Source: Lithodes maja (Eukaryota; Arthropoda; Malacostraca; Decapoda; Lithodidae). From it: DNA of 64,000 nucleotides. The notes beneath the pieces were generated by a model, which made no database searches, was not told the origin of the DNA, and worked only from the letters and a program-made list of their open reading frames with translations. The stretch is taken from NCBI GenBank assembly GCA_037953745.1, contig JBAKBP010000784.1, positions 1-64,000 of the forward strand, given 5' to 3'. Positions 23,382-34,294 of the stretch are shown piece after piece. The position numbers were made by a program, and so were the translations under genes. Positions within the stretch are counted from its first letter, which is position 1; every line of letters begins with the position of its first letter.

Positions 23382-23690
23382 AATGAGGAAGGGGAGTAGT
23401 CTGATGGAGTGAGTGAGGGAAGAGTTCTAAGGGATGGTGGTTGGGGTAGGGTAGGGAAATGGTGTGATGAAGTGGGAGAGAGGGGGCCAGTGAGAGGGAG
23501 GAGGTTTGAGGAAAGAGGGAAGGGGGCTGAATGTGTGTGTGCGTGTGGAGGAGTGGCTGGCGGCTGAGGGGTGTGGTCTTAGGGTGGAGAGAAGTGGTGA
23601 AGGTTGGGGTGCGAGTAGGGTGGAGGTTGAAGTGTGAGTAGTATGGTGGATGAGATGGTGTTAGTATCGGGAATATCGACAGCTGTAACA
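23382..23690. repeat. Degenerate GA-rich satellite, right part
   Basis: Continuation of the satellite at 19,565-19,995, with the same GGAAGGGGAGTAGTCTGATGG phrases. It ends near 23,690. Confidence 0.75.
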
Positions 23691-23939
23691 CGATGACACA
23701 CACTCTCATATTACTACATTGGTAACCATAGATGTCACACTCTATGGACTTTGCATGTGTGTGTGTTGTTACTCAGTTACTTGTTCGTCAAGGGGAATCC
23801 ACGCAATGCGAGCTAAGCTCATTATTATCGCGCCTCCTTAACTGGGAATGTATTGCGTGAAATGCATGTTAAGTGTTTTATGTACTGTTGGAATGGCTGT
23901 GGATGTGTGTGTAGTCTGTATTTTAGCCAATTGGCGACA

Positions 23940-24248
23940 TCGGAAACGAAGGCTTAGGGTGGATCTGTATGGTACCATTCTCACTATAGACGGTACCGTC
24001 TCGCCCGAAGGCTTAGGTAGCCATCAGCTTAGGTGAACCATATGATACCCATCTCGCCTTGTACCATTTTTGCCAACCCCAGATGGGACGTCACAACGTC
24101 GTCCACTTATTCCAGGTACCTATTTACAGCTAGGTGAACTGAGGCTAACACATGAAAGGAGACAAGCCCAATTTGTCTCCGCCCGGCCGGGGATTGAACC
24201 CCCGACCCCTCGTGTGTGAGACGAGAGTTCTACCTACTAGGCTACGGG

Positions 24249-24250
<2 letters not shown>
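23940..24250 (-). mobile_element. tRNA-derived SINE
   Basis: On the minus strand from 24,250 the sequence has a pol III A box (TAGCCTAGTAGG) and B box (GGTTCAATCCC) with tRNA-like spacing. The anticodon-loop region reads CTCACACAC, most like tRNA-Val(CAC). A non-tRNA body follows (GTAAATAGGTACCTGG and onward) to about 23,950. The GT microsatellite starts right at its head. It has no CCA-ready acceptor stem, so it is not a working tRNA gene. Confidence 0.8.
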
Positions 24251-25430
<1,180 letters not shown>

Positions 25431-25433
25431 TTT

Positions 25434-25866
25434 GAATATGGTACCCGGTAAACAAATGAATAATATACTCCTCAATAATATATAAACTAAAGAAAGCAAA
25501 GAGCAACCACCACCACTCACAATATGGTACCCGGTAAACAAATGAATAATATACTCCTCAATAATATATAAACTAAAGAAAGCAAAGAGCAACCACCACC
25601 ACTCCACAATAGGTACCCGGTAAACAAATGAATAATATACTCCTCAATAATATATAAACTAAAGAAAGCAAAGAGCAACCACCACCACTCACAATATGGT
25701 ACCCGGTAAACAAAGAATAATATACTCCTCAATAATATATAAACTAAAGAAAGCAAAGAGCAACCACCACCACTCACAATATGGTACCCGGTAATCAAAT
25801 GAATAATATACTCCTCATATTTATATAAACTAAAGAAAGCAAAGAGCAACCACTGCCACTCGCAAT
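25434..25866. repeat. ~87-bp tandem array, five units
   Basis: Five near-identical units containing ATGGTACCCGGTAAACAAAT and AAGAGCAACCACCACCACTC. The last unit is the most diverged. The minus-strand open frame across it is a repeat artefact. Confidence 0.95.
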
Positions 25867-26290
25867 AATCTAATAAACTCCAAAAGGAACTCCAATACAA
25901 TCCACGCCTAAATTGTTTGCGTGATTTCCTCTTGTATTAGATGGGTGTGAATGTTGTTGATACGGTTAGCTCATTCAATATGAGGCTTTTTACAGTTATT
26001 ATTTACTTTTGTGTTTTTCTGCTTTCCTCCTTAACCTTTCTGTTTACTTCTAGAAAAACAATATATATTTAATATAGAGACACGTTCCTACATTATATAT
26101 TGTTTCATGTATTATCCCATCCAGGTGGATGGGACTCTAGGGGAGACAACCTTATACAAATCCGGGTGGATGCGACTCATCAGCCTTGGTCGGCAACCTG
26201 AATAGGGGAGTAAACCTTATACAAATCCATACTGCTTACCTAAGGCTAAAGCAGGTAAGTGGGTGGTTAGCCACATACCAGTGTATATCA
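25867..26290. other. Non-coding stretch
   Basis: Two diverged copies of a short segment (GGTGGATG...ACCTTATACAAATCC) occur at about 26,120-26,165 and 26,165-26,230. No gene is seen. Confidence 0.4.
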
Positions 26291-26294
26291 TAGT

Positions 26295-26616
26295 TCTTAG
26301 TTTCCTCGCTAGACCTCCATCAATCTTAGAAAATCACCCCCTGGACCCCCCTTCAAGAACAAAATGTAAATTTATCGGTAGACAATTTAATGTCCCGGCC
26401 GAAGGCCAGTTCCTCTTAAAATTACAGGCTTGCTATCGCTTGCCATGACAAAATCGACACCTAAATTACACGAAAGGTCTTAAAATTGACAAATTAAATG
26501 GGGCGAGAGGTGTTAAAATCGCCAAACTAATGGGCTGAACGTCTTAAAATCTCAAAACTAATGGTGCTAAGCATGAGGGAGAAGGGGTCCAAAAAAGGGA
26601 ACTACCTGCCCCTTAA
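26295..26616 (-). mobile_element. TTAA MITE, family A
   Basis: Minus-oriented copy ending in CCCCTTAA at 26,609-26,616. It contains the family's marks in order: GAGGGAGAAGGGGTCC, the GGCAAGCGATAGCAAGCC core, and the GGCC-TTCG-GGCC-type hairpin. The far end is worn. Confidence 0.75.
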
Positions 26617-26829
26617 GTGGGTGCTTAGCTATTAGCGATTAGTCCTGTTACTGTTTTTGTTGTTGTTTAGCACCAAGCAAATTAATGACTCTGAGACAAC
26701 CCTTATAATTATGTCCTTCAGAATTATAAAATTATCTTTATCACCTAATATGTTAACCTTGTATTCCTTACTTATCATTTATCTAAGCTAGGCGCCTCAA
26801 TCCCCGAGGAGGTAGCCATGAATGAATCG

Positions 26830-27170
26830 CCTCCGTGTTCTTCTTGTCATTCATCAGCTGTCCTCCCACCCATAGCACTATCATTCATATACCTCTCAAA
26901 TCCTTCCTTCCATCTAATTCTCGGTCTACCCCTGGGCCCTACCTCTCTGCTCTTTCACCTCACTCTCGTGCACTCTTTTAGTCATTCTGTAACTCGATAT
27001 GCCCTCCACATGACCGAACCACCTCAAGGTGTATCTATTTACACTCATCAGCACATCCACATCCACGCCACATCGCTCTCGTACTTCCTCACGTGTCTAA
27101 CTGTCTCTCCATATTATGACCCCACACGCATTTCTCAAGTAACTCATTTTGACTCCTCTCACTCTTGATT
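26830..27170 (-). pseudogene. Non-LTR retroposon ORF2 C-terminal fragment
   Basis: Read on the minus strand with one or two frameshifts, it gives phrases such as LRNACGVIIWRDS and RYTLRWFGHVE, which match the conserved C-terminal end of ORF2 proteins in several arthropod non-LTR families (the RWFGHV motif). Only this fragment is present. Confidence 0.6.
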
Positions 27171-27776
27171 CATGCCTCTTCAACAATGTCCATGCTTCAC
27201 TCCCTTTCTTAATTACAATTATATAATATATCTCTCAAATATCCCTAACTATGTCATTTATATACCACTTAATTGCTACGGTGAAACGGACCAAAATGCT
27301 ACTGAAAGTTTGTGGAAGGACTGGCGCTACTGAAAATACACACACCAGATTATCATCGAAAAATGGAAATAAAAATTGTCTACTATTAATATTACTACTA
27401 CTACTACTACTAATAATAATAATAATAATATAAATATTATTTATTATGATGATGATAATGATGATTAATATTGTTATAAATAATCATTTAAGCAACAGTA
27501 AATAAAGGAATTAGCAATGTTTCCGTGTCAAAAGAAAATTAACTATAATTACTTTCAATCAGCATACTCATATTTGCCCTTCTGGTATCCTCATCTACGA
27601 CTTTACTTCCCCAATTTTCCCAATATATTATAATTACGTACAATTAGTTCCAATCACCTTAATTAGCCTTATCCTCCTCTCCACTTGTAGCCCCTAAACA
27701 TTGCTGGCTTAACTACTTAATTGTTGGGTTTTATATTACTCTTCAAGGTCAGAGTAGCCAGCCTTCTCTCTCTCTT

Positions 27777-27846
<70 letters not shown>
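27171..27846. other. AT-rich spacer and microsatellites
   Basis: It contains a TAA/ATG trinucleotide cluster at about 27,395-27,480 and a (CT)n-(TA)n microsatellite at 27,767-27,846. No gene is seen. Confidence 0.7.
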
Positions 27847-27849
<3 letters not shown>

Positions 27850-28712
27850 TCTTTTAAACAGACGAGGTTAAAAGCAATAGCAGTTTCAGCATTCAGGATT
27901 TTATTGTTACAGCTTTCAATAGTTCTAACAATTTTCCTCTGGGGTTCAGAGATGAGGTACAACAGGTTAGCAAAATTCATGGTGGATCCAACGTTTCACA
28001 AGTAAACATCTTGCATCTTCAGGGAATGGAGAGGTAATGATTAGAATAGGGACAAAGCATCATATTTATACAAAATTCGAGGATCAAGGAGAGGGAGGTG
28101 GGCAGAGCTACTGGGTGTGTGGTGGCTGTTCATTGGTGGAAGGCAGTCTATTCGCGAGACGGGCACTAAATCTTATCAGTGGTTGGTTGTTGGCTGTGGG
28201 TGGCTGTGATTGGTTGGTGTTGTCAGTTGTGTGCTGAGCGCGGAAGCGTAAGGGAGGGGGGCACGGAGCGAGAGGAAGAGGGGCAGCATGCCTGTAGCGC
28301 TTGCCTGAAGGAAGAATTTGAAGGTCTTTTGTTTGGTTGTTGATGCTGGGGTTGAGTGTTTGGATGTATAGAGCTTCTAAAATAGCTAGTCTTCTGGGGT
28401 CTGATTCTTTGTCGAGTATGGTGGTTTGTTTGTCTAGGTCGGCGCGAGTTAGGGCAAGATGGTGGGGGGCTTGATAGTGATCTTTTATAGCGCCAGATTG
28501 AAGGTGGAGGGTTAGTCAACAGGAAAGGCGAGTCTGTGTCATTCCAACATAGGATAGGGGTCCACAGTCCCCAGAGGTGCAAATATGCTGGTATATCACA
28601 TGATCGTCTTTCGGTTGGTTGGTGGAAATTGGGCGGTTACGGAGGACAAGGTTGGAGGTCTTAGGAGATTTGTAGTAAATAATGAATTTTATTTTATTGT
28701 CAGGGTTGGTGG
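27850..28712 (-). repeat. Inverted arm of the Penelope-like element
   Basis: Inverted copy of 29,313-30,183 with only scattered differences. It encodes, on the minus strand, the same endonuclease fragment with the same stop codon. Confidence 0.9.
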
Positions 28713-29920
28713 GGTGTTCGCCAATTTCTTCATGGGAACTATCGAAGAGGAACTCCTGGCTGCCCACCGGCCCACTGTCTACTGCAGGTACATCGATGAT
28801 ATCTTCGTGCGAGTGAAGGACCTGGGCGAACTCAGGGACCTCCAGCACCGCTTCATGGCCGCCTCCGGACTCAACTTCACATACGAAGAAACCACTGATG
28901 GACATCTACCCTTCCTCGACCTCCTTGTCTCCCTCCACGACCACGGCATCAAAACTACAGTGTACACCAAACCTACTAACAATGGCCAATGTCTTAATGG
29001 GGAAAGTGAATGCCCTAAACGATACCATCAGTCCACCATCGCCGCCTATGTCAGGAGAGCCCTCACCCATTGCACCACCTGGAATGACACACACAATGAA
29101 CTGGAAAGGCTCACCCAGGTCCTAGTCAACAATGGGTATTCCAACACTGACGTCACCAATGCCATCAACCACCACCTAGAAAAATGGTACAAACAAGACC
29201 TCCCTAGCACCAACCCGGCCAATGACATTACATTTTTCTACAGAAACTACATGTCTTCCGACCACACTACAGACGAATCCATTATGAAAGAAATAATTCA
29301 CAAAAACGTCCTCCCCACCAACCCTGACAATAAAATAAAACTAATTATTTACTACAAATCTCCTAAGACCTCCAACCTTGTCCTCCGTAACCACCCCATT
29401 TCCACCAACCAACCGAAAGACGATCATGTGATATACCAGCTTATGTGCACCTCTGGGGACTGTGGACCCCTATCCTATGTTGGAATGACACAGACTCGCC
29501 TTTCCTGTTGACTAACCCTCCACCTTCAATCTGGCGCTATAAAAGATCACTATCAAGCCCCCCACCATCTTGCCCTAACTCGCGCCGACCTAGACAAACA
29601 AACCACCATACTCGACAAAGAATCAGACCCCAGAAGACTAGCTATTTTAGAAGCTCTATACATCCAAACACTCAACCCCAGCATCAACAACCAAACACAA
29701 GACCTTCAAATTCTTCCTTCAGGCAAGCGCTACAGGCATGCTGCCCCCCTTCCTCTCGCCCCGTGCCCCCCTCCCTTACGCTTCCGCGCTCAGCACACAA
29801 CTGAAAACACCAACCAATCACAGCCACCCACAGCCAACAACCAACCACCGATAAGATTTAGTGCCCGTCTCGCGAATAGACTGCCTTCCACCAATGAACA
29901 GCCACCACACACCCAGTAGC
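28712..29920 (+). pseudogene. Penelope-like reverse transcriptase / GIY-YIG endonuclease, 5'-truncated with stop
   Basis: Coding sequence starts mid-RT at the conserved VFANFFMGTIEEELL segment and includes the catalytic RYIDDIFV. It passes through a linker with several conserved His/Cys-type residues to the GIY-YIG endonuclease (VIYQ ... SYVGMTQTRL). A TGA at 29,509-29,511 interrupts it; a single transition from an Arg codon would explain it. The frame then continues openly to a stop near 29,918, including the endonuclease glutamate in ILEALYIQTLNPSIN. The open frame extends upstream to 28,585, but that part comes from the inverted arm and is not native. The N-terminal RT half is missing, so the copy is dead. 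Confidence 0.85.
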
Positions 29921-30402
29921 TCCGCCCACCTCCCTCTCCTTGATCCTCAAATTTTGTATAAATATGATGCTTTGTCCCTATTCTAATCATTACCTCTCCA
30001 TTCCCTGAAGATGCAAGATGTTTACTTGTGAAACGTTGGATCCACCATGAATTTTGCTAACCTGTTGTACCTCATCTCTTAACCCCAGAGGAAAATTGTT
30101 AGAACTATTGAAAGCTGTAACAATAAAATCCTGAATGCTGAAACTGCTATTGCTTTTAACCTCGTCTGTTTAAAAGAGAATCTATTACCTGGCTATACTA
30201 ATATATATATATATATTCTGACATACGGAGCCCTGTATGTTAATTTAAGAGTTAGAATTAGAGTTGAAGGAGCCACACTACCCAAACGGTGAAGCAGACT
30301 AGCGAGTGGGGAAACCAGCAAACTGGCCTTCACACCTGCGTGCGTCATAGGGGACCCTGCAAACTACTTGATGACCGACGCTATGACGTATGTTCGACGC
30401 CA

Positions 30403-30510
30403 GGAGCTGTGATTGGACCAGGCACCTGCTATGCAACTCGAGGAGCTGTGAGTGGACCAGGCACCTGTTATGCGACTCGAGGAGCTATGATTGGAGCAGG
30501 CACCACCCCC
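30403..30510 (+). promoter_or_regulatory. 39-bp U3 repeats upstream of the TATA box
   Basis: Units at 30,403-30,441, 30,442-30,480 and a shorter third to about 30,508 contain GATTGGACCAGGCACC-like words. ATTGG is an inverted CCAAT box. The layout resembles U3 enhancer repeats; the same three are in the 3' LTR (about 37,832-37,938). Confidence 0.65.
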
Positions 30511-30546
30511 CGCCTCCTGATTCGTTCCTACACCATCATTGTTTGG

Positions 30547-30553
30547 TATATAA
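30547..30553 (+). promoter_or_regulatory. TATA box in the 5' LTR
   Basis: TATATAA within GGTATATAAGACCC, directly after the U3 repeats. Transcription would be expected near 30,575. The 3' LTR copy is at 37,976-37,982. Confidence 0.7.
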
Positions 30554-31751
30554 GACCCGAGTTGTGGGCATTCAAATCAGTCTCATTTGGAGTTGGGGAA
30601 GGTGAACTTGCAGCTGGAGGAAGACGGGGTGAAGTATTATAATTGGATTGTGACTGTCAGTCAGATTATATATGTGTGTGTTAAGTGTGTTCGGTGTAAA
30701 CACTTACGTTATGTTGGTTAGTGAGATATGTGATTGGGAATTAACGTAATGCTACTATTATGTGTTTAACTATTTGATTGCGAATTGACGTTAACGCTAC
30801 TGTTATGTGTTTAACTATTTGATTGCGAATTAACGTTAACGCTACTATGTACTTAACTATTTTAGTTGACTAACTTGTGGACTAAAGCAACTCTTTAATT
30901 AATTGGGCTATGATGAAAGTAATACTATTGTTTTATATTAATGCTTACGAGTTCTTTCATTTTCTTTGAATTAAGCTTACATTGCTTAACGGTGCTTAGT
31001 ACGGTGATGCTATTGTCTCGTATTAGTAATATCGCCTTAGACTAACATGGCTGTGTTAATATTACTTCTAGTGATTTCCTAAGCTGAAGAAAATTATTTT
31101 GCTTCAAAATATTATATTTTGCTTTTCATATTATTTGAGTGAGACCTGAATCGAATCTATGAAGCGATCCTGTAACTTTATTTACTCATAATCAAACTTC
31201 AATGTTACGTGGTTAAGAAATACATTTAACTAATTATTAAATATATATCTAACTTTTTATGTGACTTTGATATTAATCCTGATAATAATAATATAATACT
31301 ATTAACGTCAGACAAGAACCAAGAATAATTACATTAAATATAAATACAAGGACATAAGAAAACTATCTATTCATTTCAAAAAGGGTAAGAGACAGAAATA
31401 TTCTTACTTTAATATTTATCTTTCAAGACTTTTTATAGAATTAATAGTCCTTCTTTAGATATAACTTATTCGGTTCATAACCATAGCCTACTAAGCTTCG
31501 GTTAAATAATAATTCTTTTTAAATACTACATGACTTTAATTAGTTTCAGTATTTTTCATAATTAAAGAGTGTCAGTCAATAAAGGATACTAAGTCCTAAG
31601 ATCCAAAAGGAAAGGAAGCAACAACAGGAAATAATGTTATTAGATTTTACTTTTGTTTTGCCTTCAGCTGACTGATACCTTAATATATATCTCTGTGCTA
31701 TCTAGATTCATCAAGTTAACCACTTGAGGATCAAGATACGTAACAGAAGAG

Positions 31752-31768
31752 TGGCGACCTCGCCAGGA
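31752..31768 (+). other. Primer-binding site of the Gmr1-like element
   Basis: TGGCGACCTCGCCAGGA lies six bases after the LTR end. It is like the TGGCGACC sites used by many gypsy elements with a tRNA-Arg primer; the exact tRNA is inferred. Confidence 0.7.
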
Positions 31769-31831
31769 TTCGTTTCATACAGTTTCACTGTTTCATTAAC
31801 GTTTCACTACTTAAAAGTCAAATATTAAATC

Positions 31832-34294
31832 ATGCCTCAACTAATTAATGAAGCAGATGCTCGAGTTTTCATAGAATCAGAACCCACAGCCCCTGATATT
31901 GACTGTCTGTCAAAATCCGAACTGAAAGTGCTTGCCTCACATCTCCAGTTAACTGTCTCAAACATGTCTAAAGTAGAGGTGGCTCAGACCATAAAAACCC
32001 ACCTGTTCCCTGTAGAAGGCGGGGAGGGTGACGGAGCAGTTGGTGGGATCCCGAGTAAACCTAGCCAACTTGATATACAATTGCCACCTGGTTTGACCGG
32101 TGATCAAATATTCGAACTAGAACTAGCCAGAATAAAAGCAAATACCGAAGAAACTAGCATAAAATGTGAATATCAATATCGTACGGCTCAACTAAATGTC
32201 AATACAAATGCTCCTGAAATTGCTCCCCCTCTGGGATTGACTATGACTAGTGTCATTCCACCTTTCACTGAGGATAATGTGCAGGATTTCTTTGTTTTGT
32301 TTGAGGAAGTTGCTGGAGGTATGAAGTGGACAAGAGATCAATGGCCTTTTATGTTACAAACTGTTTTGACAGGGCAGGCTCGAGCCACGTATTTGTCAGA
32401 AGTAGCAGAAGTTAGGCAGGATTATGACAATCTCAAAGAAGCTATCTTAAAAACCTATCAATTGCAGCCTGAGGCTTACAGGCAATCTTTCCGTAAAAAC
32501 CAGAAGAAAGTAGAAGAAACCCATAAGGTATTTGTCAGGACCATGACTAAAACTTTCAATCATTGGGTCAAGAGTAAGAAAGTCACAAGCTACAACGATC
32601 TGAAGGAGTTGGTCCTGTTAGAAAATTTCCTATGGAAAATTGATTCTTCTGTATCCTATCATTTAAAGGGGAAAAAGGTAGATTGTCTTGCTGACGCCGC
32701 TGACATGGCTGACACATACGTGCTCAACAACAAATTTCGTGGAAAGAAGCCCTACGATAATTCTAGCTCTAATTTTAAGTATCCCAATCACAAATCTGAC
32801 CGACCCAGTCACAAGCCTATAACGTCTTCCCCAGCTAGCCAAAACCGAATTGTTCCCCCAGCTAAAAATGCGACTCAGGGCAATGGTAACAGAGGTGGGC
32901 CCCAAACTAATAGTAATGCTCAAAGAGGGAACTTTCCCGTATCCCCTAAAGTATGTACTTTTTGTGGCAAGAGAGGCCACCTAGCTTATCAGTGCTGGGC
33001 CAAGGAGAGAACCGAGAGATCGGGGCAGACAGTTGCCGCCGTATCTCAAACTCCATATGTGCATGTAATGCAGGACTCCCGACAGAAGGAGTACCTAGCA
33101 CCAAAAGTTCCTTTAATGCAGGACTCTCGACAGGAGTACCTAGCAGCTAACGTAAAACATCTAGACAGGGGTGTAGTAGCATGTGTGGTGCAACCCACTA
33201 GGGTTAAGCCAATAATAATTTCACCATCAGTGCAGGACAGTTACCGTCCCTTTATTTCATCTGGCAACGTGAGATTAAATGGTTGTATGCATGAGGTAAA
33301 AATTCTGAGAGACACAGGTTCTACTAGCACCCTCATGGTGAATCCTTACACTGAGTGCCCACCTGGCGAACCAGTTGTAATGAGAGGTGCTGGAGGCCAG
33401 TTTTATGCATACTTGGTAAAAGGCGAAATTGAATGTGAGTTACTACAGGGTGAGGCCACCATAGCTTTGTGTAGGTCCCAAGATATCCCTGTGCCTGGGG
33501 TAACGCTCCTTTTGGGGAATGATGTAGCAGGTGAGAAGGTCCGACCAGACCCCATTTTGTCACTTTCCCCTGTTAACGAGCCACTAACCGGTGAGCTCGA
33601 AAAGGAGATGCCAACAGTTTTCCCTGTGTGTGCTGTCACACGTTCAATGTCTCAAGTAGCAGTTCCCTCAGACAGAAATGTACCGAATGTAAGAGTTGAT
33701 GAAAGGGATGATGAGAGTGTGAATGACGCTCCAACTGTGCCTGATGATGTGACTGAGGTGGATTTATCTGACTCCTTTATGGCTCATCTTGACCCTAACG
33801 ATGACCATGAAACCCCTCCAAATTGTCCTAGTGGCCTGGTAGAGCTACAGAGAGATGATAGTGAATGCAAGGAGTTAGCTGCCAGGTCCGTGAGTGAAGA
33901 GGAATGTGAGAAGGAGGGTGGTGAATGTTTCTACCTCAAAGGAGGAGTATTGTGGCGAAGATGGAGACCGCCACACAGACCAATCGATGACGGGGCTTGG
34001 GACGTCCATCAAGTAGTAGTCCCCAAACCTTGTCGTAGAGATATCATGGAAATGGCACATTGTATACCATTGGCAGGACACCTAGGTGTGAGAAAAACTC
34101 TAGACAGAATCAGAGCCCACTTTTACTGGCCAGGAATGCGTGCAGATGTAGTGGAGTTTTGTAGAGTGTGTCACACTTGCCAGATGACAGGAAAACCCAA
34201 TCAGAAGGTGCCTGTACATCCTCTGGTGCCCTTGCCCGTTTTCGAGAATCCTTTTTACTCGGGTGGTAGTGGACATTGTAGGCCCATTGCCTAA
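31832..34294 (+). CDS. Gag-protease-integrase(N-terminal) polyprotein
   Basis: 820 residues. A SAP-like helix pair (LSKSELKVLASHLQL) lies at 26-40. A Gag capsid-type region at about 130-300 is followed by a CX2CX4HX4C zinc knuckle at C375, C378, H383 and C388. A retropepsin-type protease follows, with active site DTGS at 494-497. A linker leads to an integrase H2C2 zinc-binding domain at about 750-805 (HCIPLAGH and CRVCHTC). The frame then ends because of one extra base in a GGG run at 34,261-34,263, and the next ORF starts in another frame. Gag and Pol are fused without a frameshift signal. The single-base break between the zinc domain and the integrase core would stop production of a full Pol, or it could be a sequencing error. 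Confidence 0.93.
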   Translation: MPQLINEADARVFIESEPTAPDIDCLSKSELKVLASHLQLTVSNMSKVEVAQTIKTHLFPVEGGEGDGAVGGIPSKPSQLDIQLPPGLTGDQIFELELARIKANTEETSIKCEYQYRTAQLNVNTNAPEIAPPLGLTMTSVIPPFTEDNVQDFFVLFEEVAGGMKWTRDQWPFMLQTVLTGQARATYLSEVAEVRQDYDNLKEAILKTYQLQPEAYRQSFRKNQKKVEETHKVFVRTMTKTFNHWVKSKKVTSYNDLKELVLLENFLWKIDSSVSYHLKGKKVDCLADAADMADTYVLNNKFRGKKPYDNSSSNFKYPNHKSDRPSHKPITSSPASQNRIVPPAKNATQGNGNRGGPQTNSNAQRGNFPVSPKVCTFCGKRGHLAYQCWAKERTERSGQTVAAVSQTPYVHVMQDSRQKEYLAPKVPLMQDSRQEYLAANVKHLDRGVVACVVQPTRVKPIIISPSVQDSYRPFISSGNVRLNGCMHEVKILRDTGSTSTLMVNPYTECPPGEPVVMRGAGGQFYAYLVKGEIECELLQGEATIALCRSQDIPVPGVTLLLGNDVAGEKVRPDPILSLSPVNEPLTGELEKEMPTVFPVCAVTRSMSQVAVPSDRNVPNVRVDERDDESVNDAPTVPDDVTEVDLSDSFMAHLDPNDDHETPPNCPSGLVELQRDDSECKELAARSVSEEECEKEGGECFYLKGGVLWRRWRPPHRPIDDGAWDVHQVVVPKPCRRDIMEMAHCIPLAGHLGVRKTLDRIRAHFYWPGMRADVVEFCRVCHTCQMTGKPNQKVPVHPLVPLPVFENPFYSGGSGHCRPIA

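Larger units (their letters stand above)
27850..30183 (+). mobile_element. Penelope-like element with inverted duplicate of its 3' half
   Basis: The plus-oriented copy runs 28,713-30,183: part of an RT, a GIY-YIG endonuclease and a 3' untranslated end. The left arm (27,850-28,713) is a near-identical inverted copy of 29,313-30,183. The inverted arms flank a unique ~600-bp RT core. Both arms share the same in-frame stop in the endonuclease. Penelope-like elements are known to occur with partial inverted or direct terminal copies. Each end abuts a (TA)n run. Confidence 0.85.
30219..31745 (+). repeat. 5' LTR of the Gmr1-like element
   Basis: 1,527 bp. U3 holds three 39-bp repeats, a TATA box (30,547-30,553), and an AATAAA at 31,578-31,583, which implies an R region near 1 kb. 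Ends are TG...CA. Confidence 0.93.

Noticed and set aside
26818..27168. Plus-strand open frame of 116 codons
   Set aside because: It is antisense to a non-LTR ORF2 fragment.
28585..28711. N-terminal extension of the Penelope-like reading frame
   Set aside because: It is antisense sequence of the inverted arm joined by chance.
30000..30060. CTGAAGATG...GAAACG as a hammerhead ribozyme, which Penelope-like elements can carry
   Set aside because: The catalytic core CUGAUGA is not matched exactly and the stems do not pair convincingly by eye.
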